NCBI RefSeq assembly: GCF_028621955.1
Contig: NZ_CP117516.1
Coordinates: 1,324,001-1,388,000, forward strand
From: Erythrobacter sp. BLCC-B19
Lineage (GTDB): Bacteria; Pseudomonadota; Alphaproteobacteria; Sphingomonadales; Sphingomonadaceae
DNA: 64,000 bases
Direction: 5' to 3'
This document shows, one piece after another, positions 44,965 to 54,233 of the stretch; within the stretch, counting starts at the first letter, position 1, and each line of letters starts with the position of its first letter. The translations under genes and the position numbers were made by a program. The notes below the pieces were generated by a model. It was not told where the DNA came from, ran no database searches, and saw nothing but the letters and a program-made list of their open reading frames with translations.

Positions 44965-44979
44965 TTAACGTGATGTTTA
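44965..44979 (+). promoter_or_regulatory. Near-consensus CtrA box before the PAS_5 gene
   Basis: TTAA (44965-44968), seven bases, then TTTA (44976-44979) match the CtrA box TTAA-N7-TTAA with one mismatch, followed by CC. It lies 55 bases before the PAS_5 gene start. CtrA itself is encoded in the window at 37896-38591. Binding is not demonstrated. Confidence 0.4.
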
Positions 44980-45033
44980 CCACACCGCGCCAGAACCTCT
45001 CCAAACAGGTTCACCAAGGGGCGGATTACAGCC

Positions 45034-46770
45034 ATGGACACTCTGCGCGGCACCTTTGATCCCGACGCTTCTGCGGCGCGGGACTGGGATGCATCCGAAG
45101 AGGACAGTGCCGATACGGCCCGCGTACGCGAGCTCCCGCCCGAGGCCATCGGGCAGGACGAACGCCGGATGCAGGTGCGCGCCTACAACCATTGGGCCAG
45201 CCTGCTGGGCGAGCGTGTTTTCCCGCACATCGACGATCTCGATCCTGTGGCCTTGCCCGATTTCGGCCCGCACAGCGTGCTGCTCGATTTCTCGCTGGGG
45301 ATCGACAATCCGGCGGTGCGTTTCCTCGGCGACAAGCTTGCGCAGGAATGCGGCGCGAACGGGGTCATCACCCGGCTTTCGGACGTCCCCCCGCGCTCGC
45401 TCCTGAGCCGCATCACCGACCACTATATGCAGATCCTCGCCAATCAGGCGCCGATCGGATTCGAGGCGGAGTTCGTCAATCACGCCGGAATCGCGATCCT
45501 CTATCGCGGCATCCTGCTGCCCTTTTCGAGCGACGATGAGCGGATCGACTTCATTTATGGCGTGATCAACTGGAAGGAAATGGCCGACCAGCTGGTTGCA
45601 GACGAGCTGCTGCTCGAAATCGATCAGGCGCTGGAGCTGGGGGCCGAACTGGAGGTCGCAGACGAGCCGGTGCGGCGTCCGGCCGACCCGGTCACCGACT
45701 GGGCCGATTCGCCCGCGCATGAAACCGACGCGGACGAGCCCGAGCACGATTACAATGACTTCGCCGCCGATTTCGGAACGCTGTCGCCCTTCGACAGCGC
45801 GCCCGAAGAGGAGCACGGCCTGCCCGATTTCAGCCAGTATGGCCTCGCCGATGACGACGAGGACTATGACGAGGACGAAGGCGAGGGCGACAGCGCAGGC
45901 TACAACTTCGCCAGCCTTGCCGACTATATCGAGGCGCCCACCAAGAAGGCGATCGACCTTGCCGAGTTCGATCTTCAGCCCCTGCCGGAAGAACCCTTGG
46001 CCGACGAGGCTCTGGCCGAGATTGCAGGCGCGCATGACGAGCCTGCCGAAGACGACGATATTGCCGCGCTCGAAGCCTTCGCCGCAGCAGCTGCGACCCC
46101 GGTCGCTCCGCTCCTCGCGGACGATGGTGAGGATGAGCCGCTGCCGGTCGCCGATCTGCCTGAGGATGCAGGGCTCTATGATTGCCTCGCTGCGGCGCGC
46201 GAACTGGCCCGCGCGGCAGACAGCACCGAAGATCGCAGCCGTTCGGCGCTTTATGCCGCTGTCAGCCGCGCTTACGACTTCTCGCTCGCGGCCGAAGCTG
46301 CGCCTGAAGACTATGCCGAACTGATCCAGGATGCCGGGCTGACCGTGCAGGAACGTGCGCCGATGACCCCGGTGGTCAAGCTCGTGTTCGGGCATGATTA
46401 CGACAAGACCCGCCTGACCGAATATGCCGCCGTGCTGAGCCACGCCCATCGCCTCAGGCTGCCCCACGGCGGCCTTGCATCCTTCCTCGCCGAGACCGAG
46501 GGCGGGGTGAAGGCGATCGTCAAGGCCGAACGCCGTCTGCGCCGCGAGGAGCAGGGCAAGCCGGTCGAGGAACCGGGTGCCGTGCGCGAAGCCCTGGCCC
46601 AGCAATTGCGAGCGCTGGAGGCGATCACGCTCGAACATCTCGATGGCGCAGGCGCGGAGTTCGCGCTGGTGCTGATCCGCCGCGACGAAATCGGCTGCGC
46701 GGAAATCCTCGCCGAATTGCCCGAGGATGTCGCGATGATCGAACGCGCGGCCCGCAAGGTGGTAGGTTAG
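45034..46770 (+). CDS. PAS_5-domain protein with acidic linker
   Basis: A 578-residue soluble protein. Residues about 45-200 are a PAS_5 (PF07310-type) domain (AYNHWASLLGERVFPHIDDL, VNHAGIAILYRGILLPFSSD). A very acidic disordered linker (about 205-370, EDYDEDEGEGDSAG) follows, and a helical C-terminal region (DSTEDRSRSALYAAVSRAYDFS onward) closes it. PAS_5 proteins are alphaproteobacterial, with unknown signals. No signal peptide is present. A near-consensus CtrA box precedes it. It is transcribed alone. Confidence 0.82.
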   Translation: MDTLRGTFDPDASAARDWDASEEDSADTARVRELPPEAIGQDERRMQVRAYNHWASLLGERVFPHIDDLDPVALPDFGPHSVLLDFSLGIDNPAVRFLGDKLAQECGANGVITRLSDVPPRSLLSRITDHYMQILANQAPIGFEAEFVNHAGIAILYRGILLPFSSDDERIDFIYGVINWKEMADQLVADELLLEIDQALELGAELEVADEPVRRPADPVTDWADSPAHETDADEPEHDYNDFAADFGTLSPFDSAPEEEHGLPDFSQYGLADDDEDYDEDEGEGDSAGYNFASLADYIEAPTKKAIDLAEFDLQPLPEEPLADEALAEIAGAHDEPAEDDDIAALEAFAAAAATPVAPLLADDGEDEPLPVADLPEDAGLYDCLAAARELARAADSTEDRSRSALYAAVSRAYDFSLAAEAAPEDYAELIQDAGLTVQERAPMTPVVKLVFGHDYDKTRLTEYAAVLSHAHRLRLPHGGLASFLAETEGGVKAIVKAERRLRREEQGKPVEEPGAVREALAQQLRALEAITLEHLDGAGAEFALVLIRRDEIGCAEILAELPEDVAMIERAARKVVG

Positions 46771-46847
46771 GTTCTCCGATCGCGCCAAAGGGCGGCGCAG
46801 ACCCGCTTCACTTGGCGTTCAGGCGCAATGGCGGTAGGGTGCGCGCA

Positions 46848-48215
46848 ATGCGCGGTCGCACCCACCCCCTTGCCGCTTTTCTCGCCCTGCTTGCGAGCCT
46901 GATCTTCGCTGCGCACCCTGCCGCAGCGCAATCGATTCTGCGCGATGCCGAAACCGAGGAACTGCTCAAGGACCTCGCCGCCCCGCTGATCGAGGCGAGC
47001 GAGTTGCAGCCGGGCAATGTCGAGCTGGTGCTGATCAATGACGGCTCGATCAATGCCTTTGTCGCAGGCGGGCAGGCGATCTATGTCCACACCGGCCTGA
47101 TCGCCGCGGCCGAGACCGCCAACGAGGTGCAGGGCGTTCTGGCGCACGAGCTTGGCCACATCACCGCCGGGCACGTGGTGCGCTTCAACGAACGCACCAA
47201 GGCTGCCAACGGCATCTCGATCCTCTCGCTGCTGCTCGGTGTCGGCGCGGCGCTGGCTGGCGCGGGCGAGGGCGCGATGGGGATTATCGCTGCCGGGCAG
47301 CAGGCCGCGATGGGCAGCTTCCTCGCCTTCAACCGCGATCAGGAAGCCTCGACCGACCTTGCCGGCGCGCGTTACCTGTCGGGCGCGGGGATCACCGGCA
47401 AGGGCATGATCAAGTTCTTCGAGCGGCTGCGCGGCAACGAAATCCGCGCGGGCTACAGTCAGGCCGATGAAGCCGCCTATGCCCGCACCCACCCGCTCAC
47501 CGGCGACCGAATCCAGACGCTGCGGGTGCTCTTGGAACAGGATCCCGCATGGGAGACCCCGCCCGATCCGGCGTTGCAGGAACGCTTCATCCGCGCCAAG
47601 GCCAAGCTGTTCGGATACCTCTCCGAACCGCGCCGCACGCTCAACGTCTATCCCCCGCGCGACACCAGCATCCCGGCGCGTTATGCCCGCGCCTATGCCT
47701 ATCACAAGGACGCCCGCGTCGAATTGGCGCTGGCCGAGGCCGATGCCTTGCTTGCCGCCGAACCGGACAATCCGTGGTTTCTGGAGCTGAAGGGCCAGGT
47801 GCTGCTCGAATCCGGTCGCCCTCTCGAAGCGCTCGCCCCCTTGCGCCGCGCGACCGAGATCACCCGCGCCCATCCGCTGATTGCCGGGATGCTCGGCCAC
47901 GCCCTGATCGCGACCGAGGACAAGGCCAATTTCCCCGAAGCCGAACAGGTGCTGCGCGCTTCGGTGCAGCGTGATCGGTACAACCCCTTCGCCTGGTATC
48001 AGCTCGGCGTCGTCTATGAAGCGCGCGGCGATATTCCGCGCGCGCGGCTCGCCAGCGCCGAGGTGCAGGTGATGAACCGGCAATATCCGGCAGCGCTCGC
48101 CAATGCCCAGGCGGCGGAGGCCTACCTGCCCTACGGCTCGCCCGACTGGATCCGCGCACAGGATGTCGCGCTTGAAGCGCGTGCCGAACTGGAACGGGTG
48201 CAAAAGCGTCGCTAG
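46848..48215 (+). CDS. M48 zinc metalloprotease with TPR repeats (BepA-like)
   Basis: A 455-residue periplasmic protease. It has a signal peptide (AAFLALLASLIFAAHPAAAQ), the HExxH motif GVLAHELGHITAGH and a downstream third-ligand region FNRDQEASTDLAGARYL. A C-terminal TPR region (DNPWFLELKGQVLLESGRPLEAL, YNPFAWYQLGVVYEARGD) closes it. The layout matches BepA/YfgC, which assists or degrades outer-membrane proteins such as LptD. The start is the ATG at 46848. It heads a cluster with a DsbA-like protein and a second metalloprotease. Confidence 0.9.
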   Translation: MRGRTHPLAAFLALLASLIFAAHPAAAQSILRDAETEELLKDLAAPLIEASELQPGNVELVLINDGSINAFVAGGQAIYVHTGLIAAAETANEVQGVLAHELGHITAGHVVRFNERTKAANGISILSLLLGVGAALAGAGEGAMGIIAAGQQAAMGSFLAFNRDQEASTDLAGARYLSGAGITGKGMIKFFERLRGNEIRAGYSQADEAAYARTHPLTGDRIQTLRVLLEQDPAWETPPDPALQERFIRAKAKLFGYLSEPRRTLNVYPPRDTSIPARYARAYAYHKDARVELALAEADALLAAEPDNPWFLELKGQVLLESGRPLEALAPLRRATEITRAHPLIAGMLGHALIATEDKANFPEAEQVLRASVQRDRYNPFAWYQLGVVYEARGDIPRARLASAEVQVMNRQYPAALANAQAAEAYLPYGSPDWIRAQDVALEARAELERVQKRR

Positions 48216-48261
48216 GCTGACGCCCGTCATCCTGCCAACCCTCTGCGAGAAGCACCCGCCA

Positions 48262-48966
48262 ATGTCGACCGAACCGCCCCGCACCTTTGGCCAGACCCTG
48301 CTGACTGCGCTGATGGCGCTGGTGTTCGGCTTTCTTGGCGCGGCGGTGTGGTCCTATTCGGGCCTGGCTGACAATCGCACCCGCAGCTTCCTGCTCGGCA
48401 ATCCCGAACTGCTGCCGCAGATGGCCGAAGCCTACGAACAGCAGCAGGCGACCGAGCGGCTGACCAAGGTCGACAAGGCGGTCTACGACCCCTTCCCCGG
48501 CGTGGTGCTCGGCAACCCGCAAGGCAGCAAGGTGCTGGTCGAGTTCACCGATTATAACTGCCCCTATTGCGAGGCGAGCCTCAAGGACGTGAACCGCCTG
48601 ATCGAAGACGACCCCGATCTCAAGGTGGTGATCCGCGAATGGCCGATCTTCGAAGGTTCGGACGCGGTCTCGCGCATGGCGCTGGCCGCGGGGATGCAGG
48701 GCAAGTACCGCGCCTTCCACGACGCGATGTTTGCCACGGGCGATGTCGATGCGGCGGCCAAGGCAGCGGGGCTCGATCTCGATCAGGCCGCGCGCGATGC
48801 GGCATCCGAGGTGGTCTCGACCGAGATCGCGCGCAATCTCGACTTCGCCCGCCAGCTGGGCTTTTCCGGCACGCCGGCGTGGATTGCGGGCACGACCCCG
48901 CTCGGCGGCGCGGTCGGCTACGACAAACTCAAGGCCGCGCTGGCGGAGACAGGCGCGGCGCGCTGA
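48262..48966 (+). CDS. DsbA-family thiol oxidoreductase, membrane-anchored
   Basis: A 234-residue protein with one N-terminal membrane helix (LLTALMALVFGFLGAAVWSYS) and a thioredoxin/DsbA domain. The active site is CPYC in FTDYNCPYCEASLKDVN, the cis-Pro loop is SGTPAWIAG. It resembles ScsC/BdbD-type proteins that form or isomerise disulfides in the periplasm. The start is the ATG at 48262, 46 bases after the metalloprotease gene. It overlaps the next gene by one base. Confidence 0.9.
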   Translation: MSTEPPRTFGQTLLTALMALVFGFLGAAVWSYSGLADNRTRSFLLGNPELLPQMAEAYEQQQATERLTKVDKAVYDPFPGVVLGNPQGSKVLVEFTDYNCPYCEASLKDVNRLIEDDPDLKVVIREWPIFEGSDAVSRMALAAGMQGKYRAFHDAMFATGDVDAAAKAAGLDLDQAARDAASEVVSTEIARNLDFARQLGFSGTPAWIAGTTPLGGAVGYDKLKAALAETGAAR

Positions 48967-49964
48967 TGCGATGGGCTGGGGGGCTGGTCTGTGCGGCAGC
49001 GGCGCTGTTGGCCGCACCCGTGCCGGCTGCCCCGCAGGAGGCTGCGGCCCCGCCGCGCATTGATTACGCCGCCGAGCGCGCCGCGATCGGGCGCTATCAG
49101 GACGCCGACCAGCGCTTGCAGGATGTGGGCTGGCAGTTGGCGCGCGCCAATGCGCCCTTCTGCCCCCGCGTCGTGCCGAGCATCGGTCTGCAATTGCAGG
49201 ACATGGCGAGTTATGGCGCGCCCGGCATCGCCCGCGCAGCGCTTGGTCTGGAGCGGGACTTTGCGGTTGAAACCGCCGCGCGCGGATCGCCCGCTGCGCT
49301 GTCGGGCGCGTTCCGGCGCAACCGCGAGATCGCGCAGTTGCAAGGCTTCGACCCCAACCAATGGCCCGCAGGCGCGGCAATGGAATGGCAGCGGCTGGTG
49401 CGCGCGCATGACCATATCGAGGCGATGCTGACCGAGCACGGCGGCATCACCATCACCTTTGCCGATGGGGCGGCGGTGCGGGTGCAGCCGGTCGAGGTCT
49501 GCGCCACCCGCTTCGAACTGATGGGCGATGGCCGCAAGGCGGTGGCCGATGGCAACCGGGTGGTGATCGGGATCGGCTTTCCGGCCTTTGAATACCCCGA
49601 AGAACAGGTCTTCGCCGCGCTGGTCGCGCACGAGCTGGCGCATAATGTGCTCGGCCACGATGCCTGGCTCGATGCCAATGGGCGCAGCGCGCGCAATGTC
49701 CGCCGGATCGAGCGTGAGGCTGACCGGCTGGTGCCGTGGCTGCTCGCCAATGCGGGCTATGATCCGGCCGCCGCCGTCACCTTCATGACCCGCTGGGGAT
49801 CGACCCATGACGCCGGCCTCAAGCTGCGCCGCACCCACGAAGGGTGGGACGAACGCGCCGAGGCGATGGCGGCCGAGCTGCCCGCGGTCAAAGCCTGGAT
49901 GACGAGCGAGGGACAGGCTGACTGGGCCCGGCAATTCCGCCGCGAAATCAGCGTGGGACGCTAG
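48966..49964 (+). CDS. Exported metalloprotease-like protein (HELAH)
   Basis: A 332-residue protein with a signal peptide (GLVCAAAALLAAPVPAAP). The zinc motif is HELAH in ALVAHELAHNVLGHDAW near residue 226, and READRLVPWLLANAGYDP provides a likely third ligand Glu, a gluzincin pattern as in M48. The N-terminal half contains conserved Cys and a charged domain. The start ATG lies in the stop of the DsbA-like gene. Co-operon with BepA-like and DsbA-like proteins suggests envelope quality control. Confidence 0.8.
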   Translation: MRWAGGLVCAAAALLAAPVPAAPQEAAAPPRIDYAAERAAIGRYQDADQRLQDVGWQLARANAPFCPRVVPSIGLQLQDMASYGAPGIARAALGLERDFAVETAARGSPAALSGAFRRNREIAQLQGFDPNQWPAGAAMEWQRLVRAHDHIEAMLTEHGGITITFADGAAVRVQPVEVCATRFELMGDGRKAVADGNRVVIGIGFPAFEYPEEQVFAALVAHELAHNVLGHDAWLDANGRSARNVRRIEREADRLVPWLLANAGYDPAAAVTFMTRWGSTHDAGLKLRRTHEGWDERAEAMAAELPAVKAWMTSEGQADWARQFRREISVGR

Positions 49965-50096
49965 GGCACTGCTGCCCCTTGCGGCGCGGTGCCGGCCCGC
50001 AGCCCGGTCGATCTTGCGCCGAGCCGTTCCTGCCCCAAGATAATGCGACCGATTAACGGTGCCCATTGCGACGAAATGAGTTAGACCGGGACCACT

Positions 50097-51293
50097 ATGG
50101 CAGTGCTCCAGATCCAGGCGGCGCCGTTCTTCGCGAGCAAGAACCGGGCGTTCTGGAACCTCCAGCTGGCAGGCTGGGGCGCGGCTTTCCTGTTGCGCGC
50201 GGTCTCTGCGCTGGCGAACAAGCAGGAACTCGACGTGCTGGCGCTGATCCTCGTCACCACGATCACCGGCTTTTCGATCAGCCTGATCCTGTCGGTGATC
50301 TACCGCCAGCTGATCCGCCAGCAGCCGCTGGTGACCTGGGGGCTGACAGCCGTGGTGCTGATCTTTGCGGTGGTGCTCCACGCGTCGATCGATGCCTGGG
50401 TGCAGGGGGTCTATACCGGCGGCAGCCGTGACAATTTTGCCCAGCGCCTGATCGGCCTGCTCTATCTGCCCATGACGCTGCTTGGCGGGTGGAGCGCGCT
50501 TTATTACGCGATCAACTTCTTCCTGACGGTGGAACAGCAGGCCGACCGGCTCGAACGGCTGGAAGCGCAGGCGACCGCTGCGCAGCTCGCCATGCTGCGC
50601 TATCAGCTCAACCCGCACTTCCTGTTCAACACGCTGAATTCGATCTCGACGCTGGTGCTGCTCAAGCAGACCGAGCCTGCCAATGCGATGCTGACGCGGC
50701 TGTCGGGCTTCCTGCGCCACACGCTGGTCGCCGAGCCGGGCAGTCAGGTGACGCTCGAGCAGGAGATCGAGACGCTGCAGCTCTATCTCGACATTGAGCG
50801 GATGCGCTTCGAAGAACGCCTGCGCACCCAGTTCGAGATTGAGGATGCGGCGCTCAAGGCGCAATTGCCCGCGATGCTGCTGCAACCGCTGGTCGAGAAC
50901 GCGATCAAATATGCCGTCAGCCCGCAGGAGGAAGGCGCGCAGATCGCCCTCACCGCGCGGGTGATCGGCGATCGGCTGCGCCTGACGGTCGAGGATACCG
51001 GGCCGGGCGTGGATGATCTGTTCGCCTCGCGTGATCCGGTGCCGGGCCGCCCGGTGTCGACCGGCGTGGGCCTTGCCAATATCCGCAATCGCCTGGCGCA
51101 GGCCTATGGCGACAATCACCTGTTCGAAACCCGTTCGGAAGCTGGGGGCGGCTTTACCGTGCTGATCGAGATCCCGTTCAACCGGGCCGATGCCGTCGCC
51201 CCTGAACCGCCCGCCCTCCCCGCGGCGGCGAGTCAGGCCGGCAATGTCGTGCCCCTCAACCCCCCCCAACGCCTAATCGGAACTCCCCTATGA
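50097..51293 (+). CDS. LytS-type sensor histidine kinase
   Basis: A 398-residue kinase with four membrane helices in residues about 22-140. A His_kinase domain has phospho-acceptor H174 in QLNPHFLFNTLNS, and a GHKL ATPase domain has LLQPLVENAIKYA and VEDTGPGV, then GVGLANIRNRL. It resembles the LytS/YehU/AlgZ class. It has no extracytoplasmic domain of size. The stop overlaps the response-regulator start (ATGA), so the two are translationally coupled. Confidence 0.93.
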   Translation: MAVLQIQAAPFFASKNRAFWNLQLAGWGAAFLLRAVSALANKQELDVLALILVTTITGFSISLILSVIYRQLIRQQPLVTWGLTAVVLIFAVVLHASIDAWVQGVYTGGSRDNFAQRLIGLLYLPMTLLGGWSALYYAINFFLTVEQQADRLERLEAQATAAQLAMLRYQLNPHFLFNTLNSISTLVLLKQTEPANAMLTRLSGFLRHTLVAEPGSQVTLEQEIETLQLYLDIERMRFEERLRTQFEIEDAALKAQLPAMLLQPLVENAIKYAVSPQEEGAQIALTARVIGDRLRLTVEDTGPGVDDLFASRDPVPGRPVSTGVGLANIRNRLAQAYGDNHLFETRSEAGGGFTVLIEIPFNRADAVAPEPPALPAAASQAGNVVPLNPPQRLIGTPL

Positions 51294-52096
51294 CCATCAG
51301 AACGATCCTTGTTGATGACGAAAAGCTCGCCATTCAGGGCTTGCAACTGCGGCTTCAGCCGTTCGAGGACGTCGAGATCATCGACACCTGCGCCAACGGG
51401 CGCGAGGCGATCCGCAAGATCAAGACCGAGAAGCCCGATCTGGTCTTCCTCGACATCCAGATGCCCGGCTTTGACGGCTTTTCCGTCGTCAAGGGCGTGA
51501 TGGAGATCGAACCCCCGCTGTTCGTCTTCGTCACCGCTTACGAAGAACACGCGATCCGCGCCTTCGAGGCGAATGCCGTCAATTACCTGATGAAGCCGGT
51601 GGATGAGCAAAAGCTCGCCGACACCATCGAACGCGTGCGCCAGCGCCTCGCCGAGAAGAAATCGGCCGAGGATGCCGGGCAATTGCTCGACGTGCTCAAC
51701 GAAATCGCCCCTGAACGTGCGGCTGACTTCGTCGAGACCGCTGCGCCGACCACCGAAAGCGCCGACCGCTTCGAAAAACTCATCAACGTCAAGGATCGCG
51801 GGCAGATCTTCCGCGTCGAAGTCGACACGATCGAGCATATCGAGGCGGCGGGCGACTACATGATCATCTCGACCGGCGACAATTCGCTGGTGCTGCGCGA
51901 GACGATGAAGGATCTGGAGCGCCGCCTTGATCCGCGCAAGTTCCAGCGCGTCCACCGCTCGACCATCGTCAACCTCGATCTGGTGCGGCAAGTGAAGCCC
52001 CACACCAACGGCGAATGCTTCCTGGTGCTGGAAAGCGGCGCCGAGGTGAAGGTGAGCCGCAGCTACCGCGATGTGGTCGCGCGGTTCGTGCATTGA
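51290..52096 (+). CDS. LytTR-type response regulator
   Basis: A 268-residue regulator. The receiver domain has VDD at 8-10, phospho-acceptor D55 (LVFLDIQMPGFDG), and Lys in YLMKPVDEQKL. The C-terminal LytTR DNA-binding domain (about residues 165-265) includes VDTIEHIEAAGDYM and KFQRVHRSTIVNL. It forms a two-component pair with the kinase upstream. Target genes are not evident in the window. A palindromic repeat follows. Confidence 0.94.
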   Translation: MTIRTILVDDEKLAIQGLQLRLQPFEDVEIIDTCANGREAIRKIKTEKPDLVFLDIQMPGFDGFSVVKGVMEIEPPLFVFVTAYEEHAIRAFEANAVNYLMKPVDEQKLADTIERVRQRLAEKKSAEDAGQLLDVLNEIAPERAADFVETAAPTTESADRFEKLINVKDRGQIFRVEVDTIEHIEAAGDYMIISTGDNSLVLRETMKDLERRLDPRKFQRVHRSTIVNLDLVRQVKPHTNGECFLVLESGAEVKVSRSYRDVVARFVH

Positions 52097-52106
52097 CCAA
52101 TCCCCT

Positions 52107-52211
52107 CGTCATTGCGAGGAGCATGGCGACGAAGCAATCCATGGCCTGATGCTCCCAGACAGGGCGTGGGCCATGGATCGCCGCGGGCCTACCGGCCCTC
52201 GCGATGACGAA
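52107..52211. repeat. Inverted-repeat (REP-like) element overlapping the 5' end of nadC
   Basis: CGTCATTGCGAGG with GCAATCCATGGCC (left arm, 52107-52146) is repeated inverted to the right as GGCCATGGATCGCC to CCTCGCGATGACG (about 52169-52209). It is the CGTCATTGCGAG type of dispersed repeat common in alphaproteobacteria. The right arm supplies the ATG at 52204 and the sequence just before the AAGGA ribosome site of nadC. Confidence 0.7.
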
Positions 52212-52221
52212 GGATGTATTG

Positions 52222-53097
52222 GTGCCTGACTTCACCCTCCCCGGCTTCGACCTCGCCACATTCATCCACGCCACGCTGGCGGAGGACTTGGGCGAAGGCC
52301 TCCCCGGCGGCGGGCGCGATGTCACGTCGGAGAGCGTGATCCCGGCGGACGCGCGGTTTTCCGGCGTGATGGACAGCCGTGATGCGATCGTCGTCGCAGG
52401 CCTGCCGCTGGCCGAAGCCTTCTTCCGCCATCTTGATCCCGATTGCACCCTCGAAACCCTCGTCCATGATGGCGACAAGGTGCCTGCGGGCACCGATCTG
52501 ATGCGGATCGAAGGACGCGCCCGCGCGCTGCTGACAGCGGAGCGCAGCGCCTTGAACATCGTCCAGCACCTCTCCGGCATCGCCACCCTGACCCACGCCT
52601 ATGTCACCGCCATGCGCGGGGAAGGCGGCAATCCGGCCTGCACGCTGCTCGACACCCGCAAGACCATCCCCGGCCTCAGGTTTCTCGAAAAATACGCCAC
52701 CCGGCAAGGCGGGGCGCAGAACCACCGCATGGGGCTGTGGGATGCGGCGATGATCAAGGACAACCACGTCGCGGTCGCAGGCAGCGTCGGCGAGGCGGTG
52801 CGCCGGGCGCGCGAGGCGGGGGTCGAGAAGATCATCTGCGAGGTCGACAACCTCGACCAGATCGAACCCGCGCTGGCGGCGGGCGCGCATCACCTGCTGC
52901 TCGACAACATGGATCCCGCAACGCTGGCCGAGGCCGTCCGCATCGTCGCAGGCCGCGTGCCGACCGAGGCGAGCGGGGGCGTCAACCTCCAGACCATCGC
53001 AGCGAAGGCGGCGAGCGGGGTCGATTACATCTCGGTCGGGCGACTGACCCAGAGCGCACCTGCGGCTGACATCGGGCTGGATTTCAAGCCGCTATGA
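52222..53097 (+). CDS. nadC: Nicotinate-nucleotide pyrophosphorylase (carboxylating)
   Basis: A 291-residue enzyme of NAD synthesis that converts quinolinate and PRPP to nicotinate mononucleotide. It has the family segments FIHATLAEDLGEG, LTAERSALNIVQHLSGIAT, LDTRKTIPGLRFLEKYA, MIKDNHVAVAG, EVDNLDQI and ASGGVNLQTI. I choose the GTG at 52222, because AAGGA lies seven bases upstream and VPDFTLPGFDL fits the family start. An ATG at 52204 is in frame but lies inside the repeat and lacks a Shine-Dalgarno sequence. It overlaps the next gene by four bases. Confidence 0.92.
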   Translation: MPDFTLPGFDLATFIHATLAEDLGEGLPGGGRDVTSESVIPADARFSGVMDSRDAIVVAGLPLAEAFFRHLDPDCTLETLVHDGDKVPAGTDLMRIEGRARALLTAERSALNIVQHLSGIATLTHAYVTAMRGEGGNPACTLLDTRKTIPGLRFLEKYATRQGGAQNHRMGLWDAAMIKDNHVAVAGSVGEAVRRAREAGVEKIICEVDNLDQIEPALAAGAHHLLLDNMDPATLAEAVRIVAGRVPTEASGGVNLQTIAAKAASGVDYISVGRLTQSAPAADIGLDFKPL

Positions 53098-53513
53098 AGC
53101 TGATCCGGGGGCCAAGGCCGCTGGCGATCCGGGTGTTTGCCGCCGCCTTCCTCTCGGCTGCACTGCTGCGGCTGGTGCGCGGCCTCGGCGATCTGCCGCT
53201 CGCCCAGCTGGTCTATGCACTGCATCTGCCGTGGGACGGCTGGAACCGCGACTGGACGATTGTGGCGCTGTCAGCCGAGTTCACGATCGCGCTGATCCCG
53301 CTTGCATGGATATACCTCTTCGCCGCGCCCTTCGCGCGCTGGCTGGTACTGGGCTTCGGGGCGCTGCGGCTGGCCTTCCTCGATCCTGCCGCGCTCGCAG
53401 GGGCGCTGCTGGTGGCAGTGGCGATGGCGAGCCTCCTGACCCCGCAGGCCGCCCGCTGGTTTGCCCGCACCCCCCAGCCCGGAGAGGAAGATGGCCCTGC
53501 GGTGTTCGAGTAA
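53094..53513 (+). CDS. Small membrane protein, unknown function
   Basis: A 139-residue protein with three or four membrane helices (VFAAAFLSAALLRLVRG, IALIPLAWIYLFAAPFARWL, ALAGALLVAVAMASLLT) and an acidic C-terminus. No family is recognised. Its start overlaps the nadC stop by ATGA, and its last 23 bases overlap the RNase T2 gene in another frame, so all three are likely co-transcribed. Confidence 0.65.
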   Translation: MKLIRGPRPLAIRVFAAAFLSAALLRLVRGLGDLPLAQLVYALHLPWDGWNRDWTIVALSAEFTIALIPLAWIYLFAAPFARWLVLGFGALRLAFLDPAALAGALLVAVAMASLLTPQAARWFARTPQPGEEDGPAVFE

Positions 53514-54204
53514 ATTTGCGCTCGCCGCGCTCGCGCTGGCCCTGCCCGGTGTCGCCCATGCGCAGGCCTATCAGTGCCGCGCTCCGCAGGTCACCCGCGT
53601 GCCCGCGATCAGCCCCGACGGCCCGCGCCGGGTGGTGCCGATCACCGGCTATACCCTCGCGCTCAGCTGGAGCCCGGAGTTCTGCAAGTCCCGCCAGAGC
53701 GACCGCAGCCACGCCTTCCAGTGCGGCGGGCGCAGCGGCAGCTTTGGCCTTGTCGTCCACGGGCTGTGGCCCGAAGGCGGGCAGAGCTGGCCGCAATGGT
53801 GCGCCGCGCCCAATGCCCTCACCCCCGCCGATGTGCGCGCGAATATGTGCCTGATGCCGTCTGACTGGCTGATCGCGCGGCAGTGGGCCAAGCATGGTAG
53901 CTGCATGGTCAAGCGCCCGGCGAATTACCTCAAGGTGATCCGCATCCTGCGCTCCGGCCTGCGCTTTCCCGATTACGACCGCATCAGCCGCGAAGACGGC
54001 CTCACGGCAGGCCGCATCCGCGCCGCCTTTGCCGATGCCAATCCGGAATGGCCCGAGGCCGCGATCGGGGTGAAGCTGAATGGCCGGGGCTGGCTGGAGG
54101 AAATCCGCCTGTGCTATTCCAAACGCTTCCGCCCGGCGCGCTGCACACCCTCGCGCTGGGGGGCCGCAGACACGGCTCCGGCGCAGATCTGGCGGGGATT
54201 GTAG
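53491..54204 (+). CDS. RNase T2-family ribonuclease, secreted
   Basis: A 237-residue protein with a signal peptide (KFALAALALALPGVAHA). The RNase T2 active-site motifs are present: CAS1 GLVVHGLWPEGG (His in HGLWP) and CAS2 ARQWAKHGSCMV (KHG with catalytic His and Lys). Several Cys pairs fit a disulfide-rich extracellular enzyme. It would be a periplasmic or secreted non-specific RNase. The ATG at 53491 overlaps the previous gene by 23 bases. Confidence 0.92.
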   Translation: MALRCSSKFALAALALALPGVAHAQAYQCRAPQVTRVPAISPDGPRRVVPITGYTLALSWSPEFCKSRQSDRSHAFQCGGRSGSFGLVVHGLWPEGGQSWPQWCAAPNALTPADVRANMCLMPSDWLIARQWAKHGSCMVKRPANYLKVIRILRSGLRFPDYDRISREDGLTAGRIRAAFADANPEWPEAAIGVKLNGRGWLEEIRLCYSKRFRPARCTPSRWGAADTAPAQIWRGL

Positions 54205-54233
54205 CGTGCGCTGTGCTTAATATGTGGCAATTG

